Shown here: one piece after another, positions 10,861-20,324 of the stretch
How the letters are laid out: each line of letters opens with the position of its first letter
How positions within the stretch are numbered: the first letter of the stretch is position 1
Translations under genes and position numbers: made by a program
Origin: Endomychus coccineus
Lineage: Eukaryota > Arthropoda > Insecta > Coleoptera > Endomychidae
Assembly (NCBI GenBank): GCA_958510875.1
Contig: OY294069.1
Span: forward strand, 176,310,868-176,374,867
Length of the DNA stretch: 64,000 nt
Direction of reading: 5' to 3'
Notes under the pieces: generated by a model
Told to the model about the DNA's origin: nothing
The model's input: the letters and a program-made list of their open reading frames with translations, nothing else
The model's database searches: none

Positions 10861-11233
10861 TGAGGACAAGGTGGAAAGTCCCGAAAAATAAACCAGATGG
10901 TGCCACAATCGAAAATCCCATGTGACATTTCTGAGGCTATGGGCATCACAACCATGACCGGAAAAAAAACAGGCTATTAAAGTGGACAGTGCTTCATTAT
11001 TTTTCTTCAATATGTAACAAGTCCCCCAAAGTCTTCACGTTGCCATTCAACCAGGTATGTGTATAGACCTCAACTTCCTAAAAAACGGGCCGAGAAGGGG
11101 GAGTGGAGAACTAGGTTCTCTATTGAATTTATTCCCGATAATGTTCTTTCATATCCAAATGTTCTTCTACCATTGTGTTGAGAAATAAAATCATCTCTTG
11201 ATTCATTTTTAGGGACTTTTCACCTTGACCTCG
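10861..11233. mobile_element. Mariner-derived MITE, about 373 bp
   Basis: The left end reads TGAGGACAAGGTGGAAAGTC after TA, and the right end is the inverse, GACTTTTCACCTTGACCTCG, followed by TA. The next ~50 bp inside the left end (CACAATCGAAAATCCCATG) are shared with the mariner copies at 21993-22763 and 41268-41510. No transposase frame remains, so it is an internally deleted non-autonomous copy. Confidence 0.75.
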
Positions 11234-11479
11234 TAAATCTAGGGAAATGCCTGGAAGCCCGAAAATAGCAAAAGGTGTACGGATTTTTAGGATTAAGTTC
11301 GGAGAGTATCTCTCTAGGAATCTGGATGTTCTTTTTCTTCTTATTTTAAATGATTACATTCAGCAACTTTCTTCTTCAAGCATTCGGTAAAAACCACAAC
11401 TGTTTGGTAATTACATTTAATATTACAAATAATTCGTATTATTTTATATAATAATTAAAGAACACAATTTGTTCGTGAA

Positions 11480-11665
11480 GCAATTTATTAGATAACAATG
11501 CTTAAAACCTGCAATAGCATATGACATCATGTTGATTATTCTGTAAGCAGAGGCAGAGGATGGTGAAACTCCAATAAAATCAGCAACGACAATTTGCATG
11601 TTTCCTCTAGCATGATATTCAAGAGCTGACAGCAGATGAAGTAGAGGTGGAACGCAACCTCCTCT
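11480..11665 (-). pseudogene. PIF/Harbinger transposase fragment
   Basis: The minus strand reads LLHLLSALEYHARGN, then VVADFIGVSPSSAS, then a RII..SYAIAGF stretch. This is the helix-turn-helix region typical of Harbinger (HARBI1-like) transposases, where A-LR-FYATG is followed by ---D-IGVS--SASRII. Only this piece is present and the frame is disturbed after SASA. No terminal repeats were found. Confidence 0.55.
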
Positions 11666-12017
11666 GAAATCAATCGTTTATTATTTAATATACCTCATGA
11701 AGTCAGATAAGTGTTACCATACAATGCCTGATTGTTGTTAATCTGATTGCCAGCTATTTTCAATACACAACAACATACATTTCCATATGCTTACTTCCCT
11801 CACTATACGTAGTATATAGTGTCAGGGAAGTATTGTAATGGGCAAAAAAAATGTGTGTTCACAGTCTATTTTATGCGTTTACTCTGTGGCAAATTTTGAT
11901 AGTTCATATGACAGCAGGTGTCAGTATAAAACATAGAGTAGTAATAGATATTTACGGCCTCGTTTGATAACCCATTGAATATCGTAATATGAATTTACGA
12001 TACGAATATAGTATATT

Positions 12018-12036
12018 ATTTTACCTACTACCAATA
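12018..12036. repeat. 19-bp inverted repeat, left member
   Basis: ATTTTACCTACTACCAATA here is the exact reverse complement of 20367-20385. The pair encloses the provirus, the foldback MITE and the recombinase-like ORF, and may mark the ends of an older element. Confidence 0.45.
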
Positions 12037-12155
12037 ATGTTAATTATTTACTCCAAATTAGTCAATATTCCTGAAATTAATGATATTAGAATCATGTAAC
12101 AAGCAAGCGTTGCGCTCATTGTTGATTTATTTTGCGAACTGTCAATTTTGACGCG

Positions 12156-12398
12156 TGTTACGTTATGTGAACCTGCTGACTATGTAACTCATAGGCAACC
12201 GACCCGAGATAATTCTAAGAACTGCAAGTTATCTCTTTACAAGTGTTGGAAATAATTAACATGATGTATTCATTCTGATATACTGCTTCGCCTTGTGCAG
12301 TTCTATTTTGAATCATTTATTATATGTTCTAATAAAGTAAATATTTTAACATTTTAATATTTTTTAAAAACAAGTTACCCTGATAGAGTAACGTAACT
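12156..12398 (+). repeat. 5' LTR
   Basis: The LTR starts TGTTACGTTATGTG and ends GAGTAACGTAACT, giving imperfect inverted ends (GTTACGTTA/TAACGTAAC). An AATAAA poly(A) signal lies within CTAATAAAGTAAA near 12330. No strong TATA box was seen, which is common in errantivirus LTRs. Confidence 0.95.
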
Positions 12399-12409
12399 GG
12401 CGCAGTCGG
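12398..12409 (+). promoter_or_regulatory. Primer-binding site (tRNA-Ser type)
   Basis: TGGCGCAGTCGG begins at the last base of the 5' LTR. It is complementary to a tRNA 3' end ending CGACTGCGCCA, as in serine tRNAs used by the 17.6/297/ZAM errantiviruses of flies. The one-base overlap with the LTR follows from where the LTR end is drawn. Confidence 0.8.
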
Positions 12410-12633
12410 TAGGATAGTAGTGAGACGGTGGAATTTTCGACAAAAATCGCGAAAATTGGTGCCGGTTTGTTTTAACGATTTACTCGCTAATCGAACAAAG
12501 TGAACATAAACTTGACTAATCTCCGTCCATACATCGTTCGTTGTATTGGTAAAGTGAACAAAGGGCAGTGGACAACATCTTCAAAGCCGCAGATAGCAGA
12601 GGACATCATCGCCGAAGCATCTATAATTAAGAA

Positions 12634-12656
12634 ATGCAAACATTTGGATTCATACT
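12634..12656 (+). other. Putative leader exon for the spliced env mRNA
   Basis: An ATG at 12634 opens a reading frame that stops after eight codons at a TAA lying inside a good splice donor (ACT/GTAAGT, intron from 12657). This ATG is not in the gag frame. Removing the intron up to the acceptor at 17851 keeps the phase into env. Errantivirus Env is known to be made from a spliced subgenomic RNA, so this is a plausible leader; no transcript evidence is available. Confidence 0.55.
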
Positions 12657-12712
12657 GTAAGTTCTCATTAATTTCCATCTCAATCTTTCCTTATATCACT
12701 TTCCTTATTTTG

Positions 12713-14068
12713 ATGAATTCGTCTGATTCTGAATTCGAAGATTCACATAACTTCAAAGTAAATAACAGTATTCGTGATAGATCCCCCATTAGAACAAGCA
12801 AACTAAATAAAATTTTAAATAATATTAACACTGATAATTCTGCAATTATGGCTGAGTTACAAAGCTTCCATTTAAATGCAATCCCCACTTATAATGGTGA
12901 TCAAGCAACTTTAGCAATATTTATCGCTGCTTGCGAAAACTTATTAACTACATTTGCTGACCGAGTTAATGTGCATAATCCCAAAAATGAATGGCTATTA
13001 AGAGCTATCATCAATAAATTAGAAGGCAGAGCCAGAACTTTAATAGGTAGTCGTGATGACGCAAATTCATGGCCAGATATAAAAAATTTACTGATTCAAT
13101 ATTTTTCGGATCAGAGAAACGAAGATTGTCTCGTTCGAGATCTCATGTGTTTGAAACCCGAACCAAGAGAAACATCTTATCAATTCGGAATGCGTGTACA
13201 AGATATGCGTAGTTTATTACAAACTAAGTTACGTCTGACGATTCCTGACGAAAACGTCCGCAATGTAAAAACATCTATCTATGATAATCTTGCGCTGCAG
13301 ACATATTTGCATGGATTGCCCGGACAACTAGGTCTAGCAGTTCGCTTACAAAAACCTGCTCATTTGGAACAAGCAATGAATTTAGTTATGGAAGAACAAA
13401 ATTTCCAGTACGCAGACAAACATTTTAAAACAAGTGCTGCATATAGCAATGTTAATAATTCAAATCCAAGAGCCGTAGCTATGAATACAGTTAACAGATC
13501 TGTGAATAACTTTGTACCATATTACGTGAATAATAGTAGACCCCCTATGCAAATAATGAATCATCAACCAAATCGATTTCCAACCAATAATCAATTTAAT
13601 CGATTTCCCACTTATAATCAATTTAATCGACCTCAAATTACTAATCAGTCGAAATCTCATAAGAATTCTCCTCAAGCACCCCCACGTAATTTTTATACTG
13701 AAACTAACCAATATTCACCTGGTAAAAATAATTCGACACGCAATGTCTTTCGAACAAATAATAATTTCATACCTACATACAAACAAACACCTATGGAAAC
13801 TACATCGCGTAATTCAACTCGTATAAATCACCCTCCTAAACAATCACCCGTAAATTGGGCAGCTGAAGAATTATATCATCAAGATATTCATGAGGCACAT
13901 ACATCGAAAGCACTTGAATATTACGAAGAGCAAGATACTGAATTTTGCTCAGATAATTTACTTGATTATTCAGTTATACCTACACATCAAGCAGAAGAAG
14001 AACAATTTAATAATGAAAATGAAAACGTAAATTTTCACGAGGAACTGAACATGGACAACCAACCCTGA
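12713..14068 (+). CDS. gag: Gag polyprotein
   Basis: Gag encodes the structural capsid/nucleocapsid polyprotein that assembles the particle. I chose the ATG at 12713 (MNSSDSEFE); the frame is open back to a GTG at 12500, but that segment overlaps the leader and donor. The 451-residue protein has a retrotransposon capsid-like middle (PTYNGDQATLAIFIAACENL, then NKLEGRARTLI and RDLMCLKP). An Asn/Pro-rich basic C-terminal part follows, with repeated RFPTNNQFNRFPTYNQ-type units. No CCHC zinc knuckle is present, as usual for errantivirus Gag. It ends 60 bp before the pol frame's usual start and overlaps that frame. Confidence 0.9.
   Translation: MNSSDSEFEDSHNFKVNNSIRDRSPIRTSKLNKILNNINTDNSAIMAELQSFHLNAIPTYNGDQATLAIFIAACENLLTTFADRVNVHNPKNEWLLRAIINKLEGRARTLIGSRDDANSWPDIKNLLIQYFSDQRNEDCLVRDLMCLKPEPRETSYQFGMRVQDMRSLLQTKLRLTIPDENVRNVKTSIYDNLALQTYLHGLPGQLGLAVRLQKPAHLEQAMNLVMEEQNFQYADKHFKTSAAYSNVNNSNPRAVAMNTVNRSVNNFVPYYVNNSRPPMQIMNHQPNRFPTNNQFNRFPTYNQFNRPQITNQSKSHKNSPQAPPRNFYTETNQYSPGKNNSTRNVFRTNNNFIPTYKQTPMETTSRNSTRINHPPKQSPVNWAAEELYHQDIHEAHTSKALEYYEEQDTEFCSDNLLDYSVIPTHQAEEEQFNNENENVNFHEELNMDNQP
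14029..14035 (+). promoter_or_regulatory. Putative -1 ribosomal frameshift site
   Basis: The heptamer A AAT TTT is in the gag phase (GTA AAT TTT), the canonical X XXY YYZ form. Moving back one base there enters the pol frame, which is open without stops from this point on. Gag-pol fusion by -1 frameshifting is standard for this retroelement group. Confidence 0.65.
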
Positions 14069-14127
14069 TAGATCTAAATAATGACAATAATTCAAAGTTA
14101 CCTTATATTGTTATACCTAACGTAAAT

Positions 14128-17100
14128 TTGAAATTCATGATAGACACGGGCTCTATGAAGTCTTTAATAAACAATAATGTTGTGAAAAGATTTTATAGTC
14201 GATTTGTTGAACAGGAACCTTTTAAAATACAATCCGTTCATCACACTACTAATCACGATAAAATTGCAAAAATCCCGTTACCAACCATATTCAACACAGG
14301 ACAATTCAAGCATAAATTCTATGTATTCGATGTCAATCCAAAATATCATGGACTTATTGGTTTAGATTTATTAAAAATTTTGAAAGCAACTATTGACTTT
14401 GACAAAAATTTATTGGTAACAGAAAATGCCAAAATTCCAATTTATACAAATGATTCTTCAAACGAGTCTTATCCCTATGATGTCAACCCTATCCAAAATT
14501 ATAAAATAACGATAGAACCTCGTATGCAAAAAATTATTAAATTACCAGTTAGATCAAATAATAAAATAGGTATTTTGAACAAAATTACTTTCCAACATGG
14601 CGTTGAAATCCCCACCTCAGTAGTAAAAATCGAAAATAATACAGCTACCACTTCAATTATAAATTCCAATACATCCCCTATAACACTTACTATAACGCAA
14701 CCTTTTGAAATCGAAGATTATGAACAAATAAAATGTAATCACTTAGAAAAAATGGATATTGATCAAGACACAATAATAGAGGATGACATGGATATAGAGA
14801 GTTTACAATACCAAAATTTGAACTCATTACGACTGGATCACATGAATGCAGAAGAACAACAAGCAATTAAAGAACTCTGTTTAGAATATAAGGATATATT
14901 CTACCATGAAGGAATGCCCTTAAGTTTTACTAATGAAGTAAAGCACAACATCAGGTTATCGGATAACAATCCTATATTCGTGAAATCATATAGACTTCCT
15001 CAAGTTCACCAACAGGAAGTTCGAGAACAGGTAGACAATTTACTGAAACAGGATATCATCCAGCCTTCATGTTCCCCATGGAGTTGCCCTGTTCTGATTG
15101 TACCGAAGAAGAAAGATGCCAGTGGCAAACAAAAATGGCGGATGGCTATTGACTACCGCCGCCTAAATGAAAAAACTATAGAAGACAAATATCCACTTCC
15201 CAATATAGCTGATATATTGGACAAGCTTGGAAAAAGTCAATATTTCACAACGATCGACTTAGCATCGGGCTACCATCAAGTCGAAATGTCTAATGAAGAT
15301 ATAGAAAAGACAGCATTTAGCACCGAAAACGGTCATTTCGAGTTTAAACGAATGCCGTTTGGGCTTAAGAACGCGCCCGCAACTTTTCAGAGAACAATGG
15401 ATAATATTCTCAGAGGTATACAGAACGAACTTTGTTTCGTATATCTTGATGACATTATCATATTCTCCACGTCACTCCAAGAACATATAGAAAGATTGCG
15501 AGAAGTATTTCAACGATTGCGGAAGGCAAACTTGAAAATACAACTCGACAAGTCCGAGTTTCTTCGTAAGGAAGTTATCTACTTAGGACATACCATTACG
15601 TCCGAAGGAGTTAGACCAAATCCTGAGAAAATACAAGCAGTAATAAAGTATCCATTACCATCGACTCGAAAAGAAATCAAAAGCTTTTTAGGATTAATAG
15701 GATATTATAGGAAATTCATCAAGGATTTTGCAAAATTAACAAAACCATTGACTCAATGTCTGAAAAAGAACATGAAAATTGAACATAGCGATGATTTCAT
15801 TCAAGCTTTCGAAACTTGCAAAAGTATATTGACAAATTACCCGATTCTGCAGTACCCTGATTATGACAAACCCTTTATTTTGACCACGGATGCCTCTAAT
15901 GTGGCAATTGGGGCCGTCTTATCACAAGGACCTATAGGCAGTGATAAACCGATAAGCTATGCATCCAGGACTTTGAACGAAACCGAGCAAAGATACTCCA
16001 CTATTGCAAAAGAACTTTTAGCCATCATATGGGCAACGAAATACTTCAGACCCTATTTATTCGGTCGTAAGTTCTACATTTATACCGATCACAGACCCTT
16101 AGTGTGGTTGATGAAGCTTAAAGAGCCAAATTCAAAACTTACGAGATGGCGACTCAAACTGGAAGAGTTTAATTATGAAATCATATATAAGAAAGGAAAA
16201 TATAACACGAATGCAGATGCATTATCCCGGATACAAATAAACACTTTAAAATCAAGAATTAGACCAGGAACCTTGATAGACGATATGGATATTGAATCAC
16301 TTGCTCCTAATTTAGATGAACAAGAAAATTTATTGCAAGAACTGAACAGCGACAATAGAACACTCAATACACCATCACCATCTACGATACAAAGAATTTT
16401 GGAAACCTCCGATGTAAACAATCAACCGGTAGATTCGTTAGTGGAAGATTTTGATATCCCCATTATAAACGATCTATCCAACAGCTCGCATTCTAATGTC
16501 AATATAGAACCCAACAAAGGAATAGAAATATCTGAGGATGTAATTGAGTCTAAGCCAAATCAATACTTCATTTTATCAGTAGCTATGAACCCTAGACCTG
16601 TTAAACACATCAAAGTAGGAAATAAAAATAAATTTTTCATCCAAATTTCTAGAAGTAATAATGAACAAGAAATTATACATTTTCTGAAAAATTATACAGC
16701 AGCCAATAAAACATACTATTTTAATTTCGACCAAGAAAAAATGTATCAAGATTTCAGTGCGATCTTTATTAAATTATTCAATAACAACGCACCCAAGATT
16801 ATAAGATGCACAAAGCATAGAATTCCACTCATTGAAACCGATGACATTGAAGATGCAATAAGGAATTACCATGAAGGTAAAACTAATCACCGTGGAATCA
16901 CCGAAACTGTCAAACAATTATCCAATAAATACTATTTCCAAAATATGAAACATATCATAACACAGTTCATAAATAAATGCCAAAAATGTCAAAAAGCCAA
17001 ATACGACAGAAACCCACCAAAAATACCATTCATGTTAACGGAAACCCCTCAAAGACCATTTCAGGTTATTCATGCAGATACGTTCACAGTTGAAGGTCAA

Positions 17101-17922
17101 AATTATGTAACATTAGTAGATGCCTTTACTAAATTGGGTCAAGCTATTCCAATAACGTCAAAGAACGCTATCGAAACGGTAAATGCTTTTATCACCTACT
17201 TTCAATTCTATGGAGTCCCCGAAACAATAATCACTGATAATGGTACTGAATTCGATTCAGAAACTGTGAAACAACTATTTTCATTACATAAAATAAATAT
17301 TCATTTTGTTACACCACATAATCCTGCATCCAACGGAATAGTAGAGAGATTCCACTCCACTATCCTGGAGCACATTCGAATATTGAAACAAGACAATAGA
17401 AACGAGTCAATTAAAAAATACATGAATTATGCAGTCATTGCATACAATAATACTATACACTCTATTACCAATTATACCCCTTTAGAATTAACATTGGGAC
17501 ATTCAAATAACAAAGAAATATATGATCTTGAAGATCAACAGAAAATGTTACAAGAATATATAGAGTCTCATAAGGCCAAACTTAAACTGACTTACGAGAA
17601 AGTTAAAGAAGAAATTGAAAAACAAAAAATTAAAATACACGCAAAACGAAATAACGATACAGTTGAACAAAACTTCAATGACGCCACACAAGTGTACTCT
17701 AAATTAAATAAACGTAACAAAACCGAGCAAAAATACGATGGACCTTTTGATGTCATTAACATTAATGATAGAAACGTGGCGACTTGCTCAAAAAATGATA
17801 AACTTAGACGTATCCATCTTCGCAATGTTAAAAGACCTGTAATTGTTACAGATGGCTCACCGTCATCGCAAGCGGACAAGAAATCGAATTCACTTCAATC
17901 AACAAAAACCCAGGACTCTTAG
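14128..17922 (+). CDS. pol: Pol polyprotein (protease, RT, RNase H, integrase)
   Basis: Pol encodes the replication and integration enzymes. From the N-terminus: aspartic protease with DTGS (about residues 6-9); reverse transcriptase with IDYRRLNEK, FGLKNAPATFQR and the catalytic YLDD near residue 439; RNase H with TTDASNVAIGAVLS and TDHRPLVW; integrase with an H-x5-H...C-x2-C zinc finger (HEGKTNH and CQKC); then a D,D35E core (HADTF, TDNGTEF and NGIVERFH). I counted 35 residues between the last two acidic residues. The frame is intact over 1,264 codons. The listed first codon is TTG; in practice the protein should be a Gag-Pol fusion made by frameshifting near 14029. The order RT-RNase H-IN places it in Ty3/gypsy. 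Confidence 0.95.
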   Translation: MKFMIDTGSMKSLINNNVVKRFYSRFVEQEPFKIQSVHHTTNHDKIAKIPLPTIFNTGQFKHKFYVFDVNPKYHGLIGLDLLKILKATIDFDKNLLVTENAKIPIYTNDSSNESYPYDVNPIQNYKITIEPRMQKIIKLPVRSNNKIGILNKITFQHGVEIPTSVVKIENNTATTSIINSNTSPITLTITQPFEIEDYEQIKCNHLEKMDIDQDTIIEDDMDIESLQYQNLNSLRLDHMNAEEQQAIKELCLEYKDIFYHEGMPLSFTNEVKHNIRLSDNNPIFVKSYRLPQVHQQEVREQVDNLLKQDIIQPSCSPWSCPVLIVPKKKDASGKQKWRMAIDYRRLNEKTIEDKYPLPNIADILDKLGKSQYFTTIDLASGYHQVEMSNEDIEKTAFSTENGHFEFKRMPFGLKNAPATFQRTMDNILRGIQNELCFVYLDDIIIFSTSLQEHIERLREVFQRLRKANLKIQLDKSEFLRKEVIYLGHTITSEGVRPNPEKIQAVIKYPLPSTRKEIKSFLGLIGYYRKFIKDFAKLTKPLTQCLKKNMKIEHSDDFIQAFETCKSILTNYPILQYPDYDKPFILTTDASNVAIGAVLSQGPIGSDKPISYASRTLNETEQRYSTIAKELLAIIWATKYFRPYLFGRKFYIYTDHRPLVWLMKLKEPNSKLTRWRLKLEEFNYEIIYKKGKYNTNADALSRIQINTLKSRIRPGTLIDDMDIESLAPNLDEQENLLQELNSDNRTLNTPSPSTIQRILETSDVNNQPVDSLVEDFDIPIINDLSNSSHSNVNIEPNKGIEISEDVIESKPNQYFILSVAMNPRPVKHIKVGNKNKFFIQISRSNNEQEIIHFLKNYTAANKTYYFNFDQEKMYQDFSAIFIKLFNNNAPKIIRCTKHRIPLIETDDIEDAIRNYHEGKTNHRGITETVKQLSNKYYFQNMKHIITQFINKCQKCQKAKYDRNPPKIPFMLTETPQRPFQVIHADTFTVEGQNYVTLVDAFTKLGQAIPITSKNAIETVNAFITYFQFYGVPETIITDNGTEFDSETVKQLFSLHKINIHFVTPHNPASNGIVERFHSTILEHIRILKQDNRNESIKKYMNYAVIAYNNTIHSITNYTPLELTLGHSNNKEIYDLEDQQKMLQEYIESHKAKLKLTYEKVKEEIEKQKIKIHAKRNNDTVEQNFNDATQVYSKLNKRNKTEQKYDGPFDVININDRNVATCSKNDKLRRIHLRNVKRPVIVTDGSPSSQADKKSNSLQSTKTQDS

Positions 17923-19256
17923 CACTAAAGCTAGGAAACATGCAAAACATAATAGATTATTGGACTTTTATTAGAATAGTTAATTTAGAACCCTTAGAAA
18001 CTAGTTATACTAGAATTTATGATCAAACTCTTAAATTAGAACATCTTATTGATAGATTCAACATAGAGGAAAAATATCAAACCGAAATAGTCAATTATGA
18101 AAATTTATTAGAATATGAATTATTAGAGGTAAACAAAATATTTAATCAAATCATCCCCCTTGAAATTACTAGAAAAAAGAGAGGCCTCATTAACGGATTG
18201 GGTACAGTATTCAAAGCTATCACCGGAAACTTAGACCAAGAAGATGCTCAGAGATACGATAGTGCGATAACGCAATTAAAAAATTCTCAAGGACAATTTA
18301 AATTACTCTCAGAGGAACAAATAACATTAACTGAAACCGCCATTGAAAAGTTTGAGAATGTAACACAAAAGATAACAGATAATCAAGTTGAATTGTACAA
18401 ACGCGTAGAATTACTAAGTACTCATTTAAATCAGGTTGAAAATAAAATTATTGAAATTGAGGATATTCTCACATTAGCAATGCTTCTTGATCACATGATC
18501 ACTGCAGTAACAAATATCAAAACAATACTGGAAACTTTGGTCAATGCTATTGCTTTTGCCAAATTAAATATGTTCCATCCCTCGATTTTGGAAAGCGAAG
18601 ATTTTGCTACTGAGTTGTCAAAAATTGCAGAATTACCACAAAATTCTCGATTACCTTTCGATATCAATCACAATACTATTCTTATATTCGAATCAATTGT
18701 AACAGTTAAAAGTTATTATCAGAATAGAAAGATTAATTTCATAATCGAAATTCCTCTTGTAGAACACTTATCTTATAACCATTATCATTTATATTCATTC
18801 CCAATGAAAACACCTAATTCTAATTTTAATATCATTGTTCCTCAAAACCAATTCCTTTCTATTAATGAGAAATATTACGGTCTAACTAATAATGAATGCC
18901 ATGAAGCTTCCCCAGCCGAGTTCCTATGCAAAGCTATGAACATTAACCAACTAAGCAAGGACAGTCCCTGTGAAGTACAATTAGTTCAGTTCACCAACCA
19001 TTATAACAATTGCAAACAACTGGAAGTAGAGCTGTCACAAGAAAAATTATTCAAAATCGACACCGACAAATGGATAGCCATTTTTCCTAATCAAACCATC
19101 GTGAACAGTCAGTGCCCACAAAATAGAGATACGTCAGCCCTCGAAGGAAGCTACATCTTAAAAATACCAGAAGGATGTCAACTACAAGTAAATGGACAAA
19201 TCTTGAAGAGTTATCAAGATTCCAAAAAAATTGTGTCATCAAATTGGAACCTATAA
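17852..19256 (+). pseudogene. env: Env, fusion-protein type; surface part and most of the membrane subunit, frameshifted before the anchor
   Basis: This is homologous in layout to errantivirus/baculovirus F-type envelope fusion proteins. The frame is open from a cag acceptor (17849-17851), overlapping the end of pol, and begins with a hydrophobic leader-like stretch. The first in-frame ATG is at 17940. A furin-type RKKR cleavage site lies at 18171-18182 and is followed by the GLINGLG start of the putative fusion segment, then long heptad-like helices. Cysteines cluster towards the end. The frame stops at 19256 without a membrane anchor. The anchor is present but in another frame (next entry), so this copy as read is broken. 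Confidence 0.85.
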
Positions 19257-19498
19257 ACCTAGACGAATTACACGGCATGGTTCATCAATTGGAAAACACC
19301 AAGAAGAAATTCCAAGAAATTCAGATTCCGCAAATACATATGGGAGCCAGTGTCTGGACCATCACCCTGTATGTCGTACTAATAATTATCGGCATAATAA
19401 TTGTAATGATGTATCGTTGGCACAAGAGGGAAGGCAAGAAAACTAAGAAATCAAACCGAGAAGAAATTCCATTACCCGAAATCCATCTAAAAAATTAA
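19231..19498 (+). pseudogene. env: Env C-terminal transmembrane part in a different frame
   Basis: An open frame overlapping the end of env encodes a strong membrane segment (TLYVVLIIIGIIIVMMY) and a short basic cytoplasmic tail. The two frames meet at a run of seven A at 19224-19230. A one-base length change there would explain the break. It may be a real mutation or a sequencing/assembly error in a homopolymer. Confidence 0.8.
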
Positions 19499-19519
19499 AT
19501 CTTCGTAATTTTTTCTCTT

Positions 19520-19529
19520 AGGATGGAGG
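19520..19529 (+). promoter_or_regulatory. Polypurine tract
   Basis: AGGATGGAGG lies directly in front of the 3' LTR, the expected place for plus-strand DNA priming. Confidence 0.8.
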
Positions 19530-19772
19530 TGTTACGTTATGTGAACCTGCTGACTATGTAACTCATAGGCAACCGACCCGAGATAATTCTAAGAACTGCA
19601 AGTTATCTCTTTACAAGTGTTGGAAATAATTAACATGATGTATTCATTCTGATATACTGCTTCGCCTTGTGCAGTTCTATTTTGAATCATTTATTATATG
19701 TTCTAATAAAGTAAATATTTTAACATTTTAATATTTTTTAAAAACAAGTTACCCTGATAGAGTAACGTAACT
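19530..19772 (+). repeat. 3' LTR
   Basis: This is 243 bp and reads the same as the 5' LTR throughout by eye. It is followed by the CGCG target duplication. Confidence 0.95.
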
Positions 19773-19816
19773 CGCGTTCACATCAGTTTGGTATAATTAT
19801 ATCGACATGAGTTCTG

Positions 19817-20105
19817 ACCATCGACATATACATATGGACTGCGCGTGGCAATGATAAGCGCGGGTAGTGCCGGCGTGAGAGAGGGGAAAACGAAGAGGAC
19901 TAATACTGTCTTTATCTACTTTATCTATCGCGTTTCTATTGGCCGCCGCGTTGCCATGGAAATGCAACTTGACTGTAGCTAGTATGTTTACGTCCCGAGC
20001 CGATAGATAAAGACAGTATTAGTCCTCTTCGTTTTCCCCTCTCTCACGCCGGCATTACCCGCGCTTATCATTGCCACGCGCAGTCCATACGTATATGTCG
20101 ATGGT
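19817..20105. mobile_element. Foldback MITE, 289 bp
   Basis: Arms of about 102 bp (19817-19919 and 20004-20105) are inverse copies with only a few differences. The outer tips begin ACCATCGACATATAC and the loop is about 84 bp. The arms are GC-richer than the surroundings. The element separates ATGAGTTCTGAC on the left from the recombinase-like frame on the right. A clear target duplication was not found. Confidence 0.8.
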
Positions 20106-20309
20106 TCCGACTATGAAAGTGTGGATTCTGATATAGAACTTGCTGCAAATAACGCAATACAAACCCTAGTACCCGGTAAATCCCGCAATAGATACGAAAA
20201 AGAATATAAGCGATTCGAAGACTGGTGCAGTTCAAAAAAAGTCCGTGATATATCGGAGAAAATTAACTTTGACACGTTCATTCCAATTAATTTTACTTTA
20301 CCGCACTAG
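20106..20309 (+). pseudogene. N-terminal fragment of a tyrosine-recombinase-like transposon protein
   Basis: The frame is open from before 20106 and reads DSDIELAANNAIQ, then LVPGKSRNRYEKEYKRFEDW and CSSKKVRDISEK. It resembles the N-terminal, SAM-like part of Crypton/tyrosine-recombinase-type proteins common in arthropod genomes; I recognise the pattern but cannot name the family. It ends at a palindrome at 20294-20321, so the catalytic part is missing. On the left it is cut by the foldback MITE. An in-frame-looking ATGAGTTCTGAC at 19807 may be the original start. Confidence 0.5.
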
Positions 20310-20321
20310 TGCGGTAAAGTA
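20294..20321. repeat. Perfect 28-bp palindrome
   Basis: The sequence is exactly self-complementary about the centre CAC-TA-GTG (20307/20308), with half-site TACTTTACCGCACT. It overlaps the stop of the recombinase-like frame. A second hairpin follows at 20325-20354, with CATTACGA and TCGTAATG as stems. Confidence 0.9.
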
Positions 20322-20324
20322 CCT

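Larger units (their letters stand above)
12156..19772 (+). mobile_element. Errantivirus-like Ty3/gypsy provirus, 7.6 kb
   Basis: This is a complete LTR retroelement. It has two 243-bp LTRs with no difference I could see, the 4-bp target duplication CGCG on both sides (12152-12155 and 19773-19776), a tRNA-Ser-type primer-binding site, a polypurine tract, and three ORFs in the order gag, pol, env. LTR identity and intact gag and pol point to a recent insertion. The env C-terminus is out of frame, so this copy is not an intact virus. Confidence 0.95.

Noticed and set aside
12500..12712. N-terminal extension of Gag from 12500
   Set aside because: It begins with GTG, overlaps the leader and splice donor, and has no Gag-like content; the ATG at 12713 is better.
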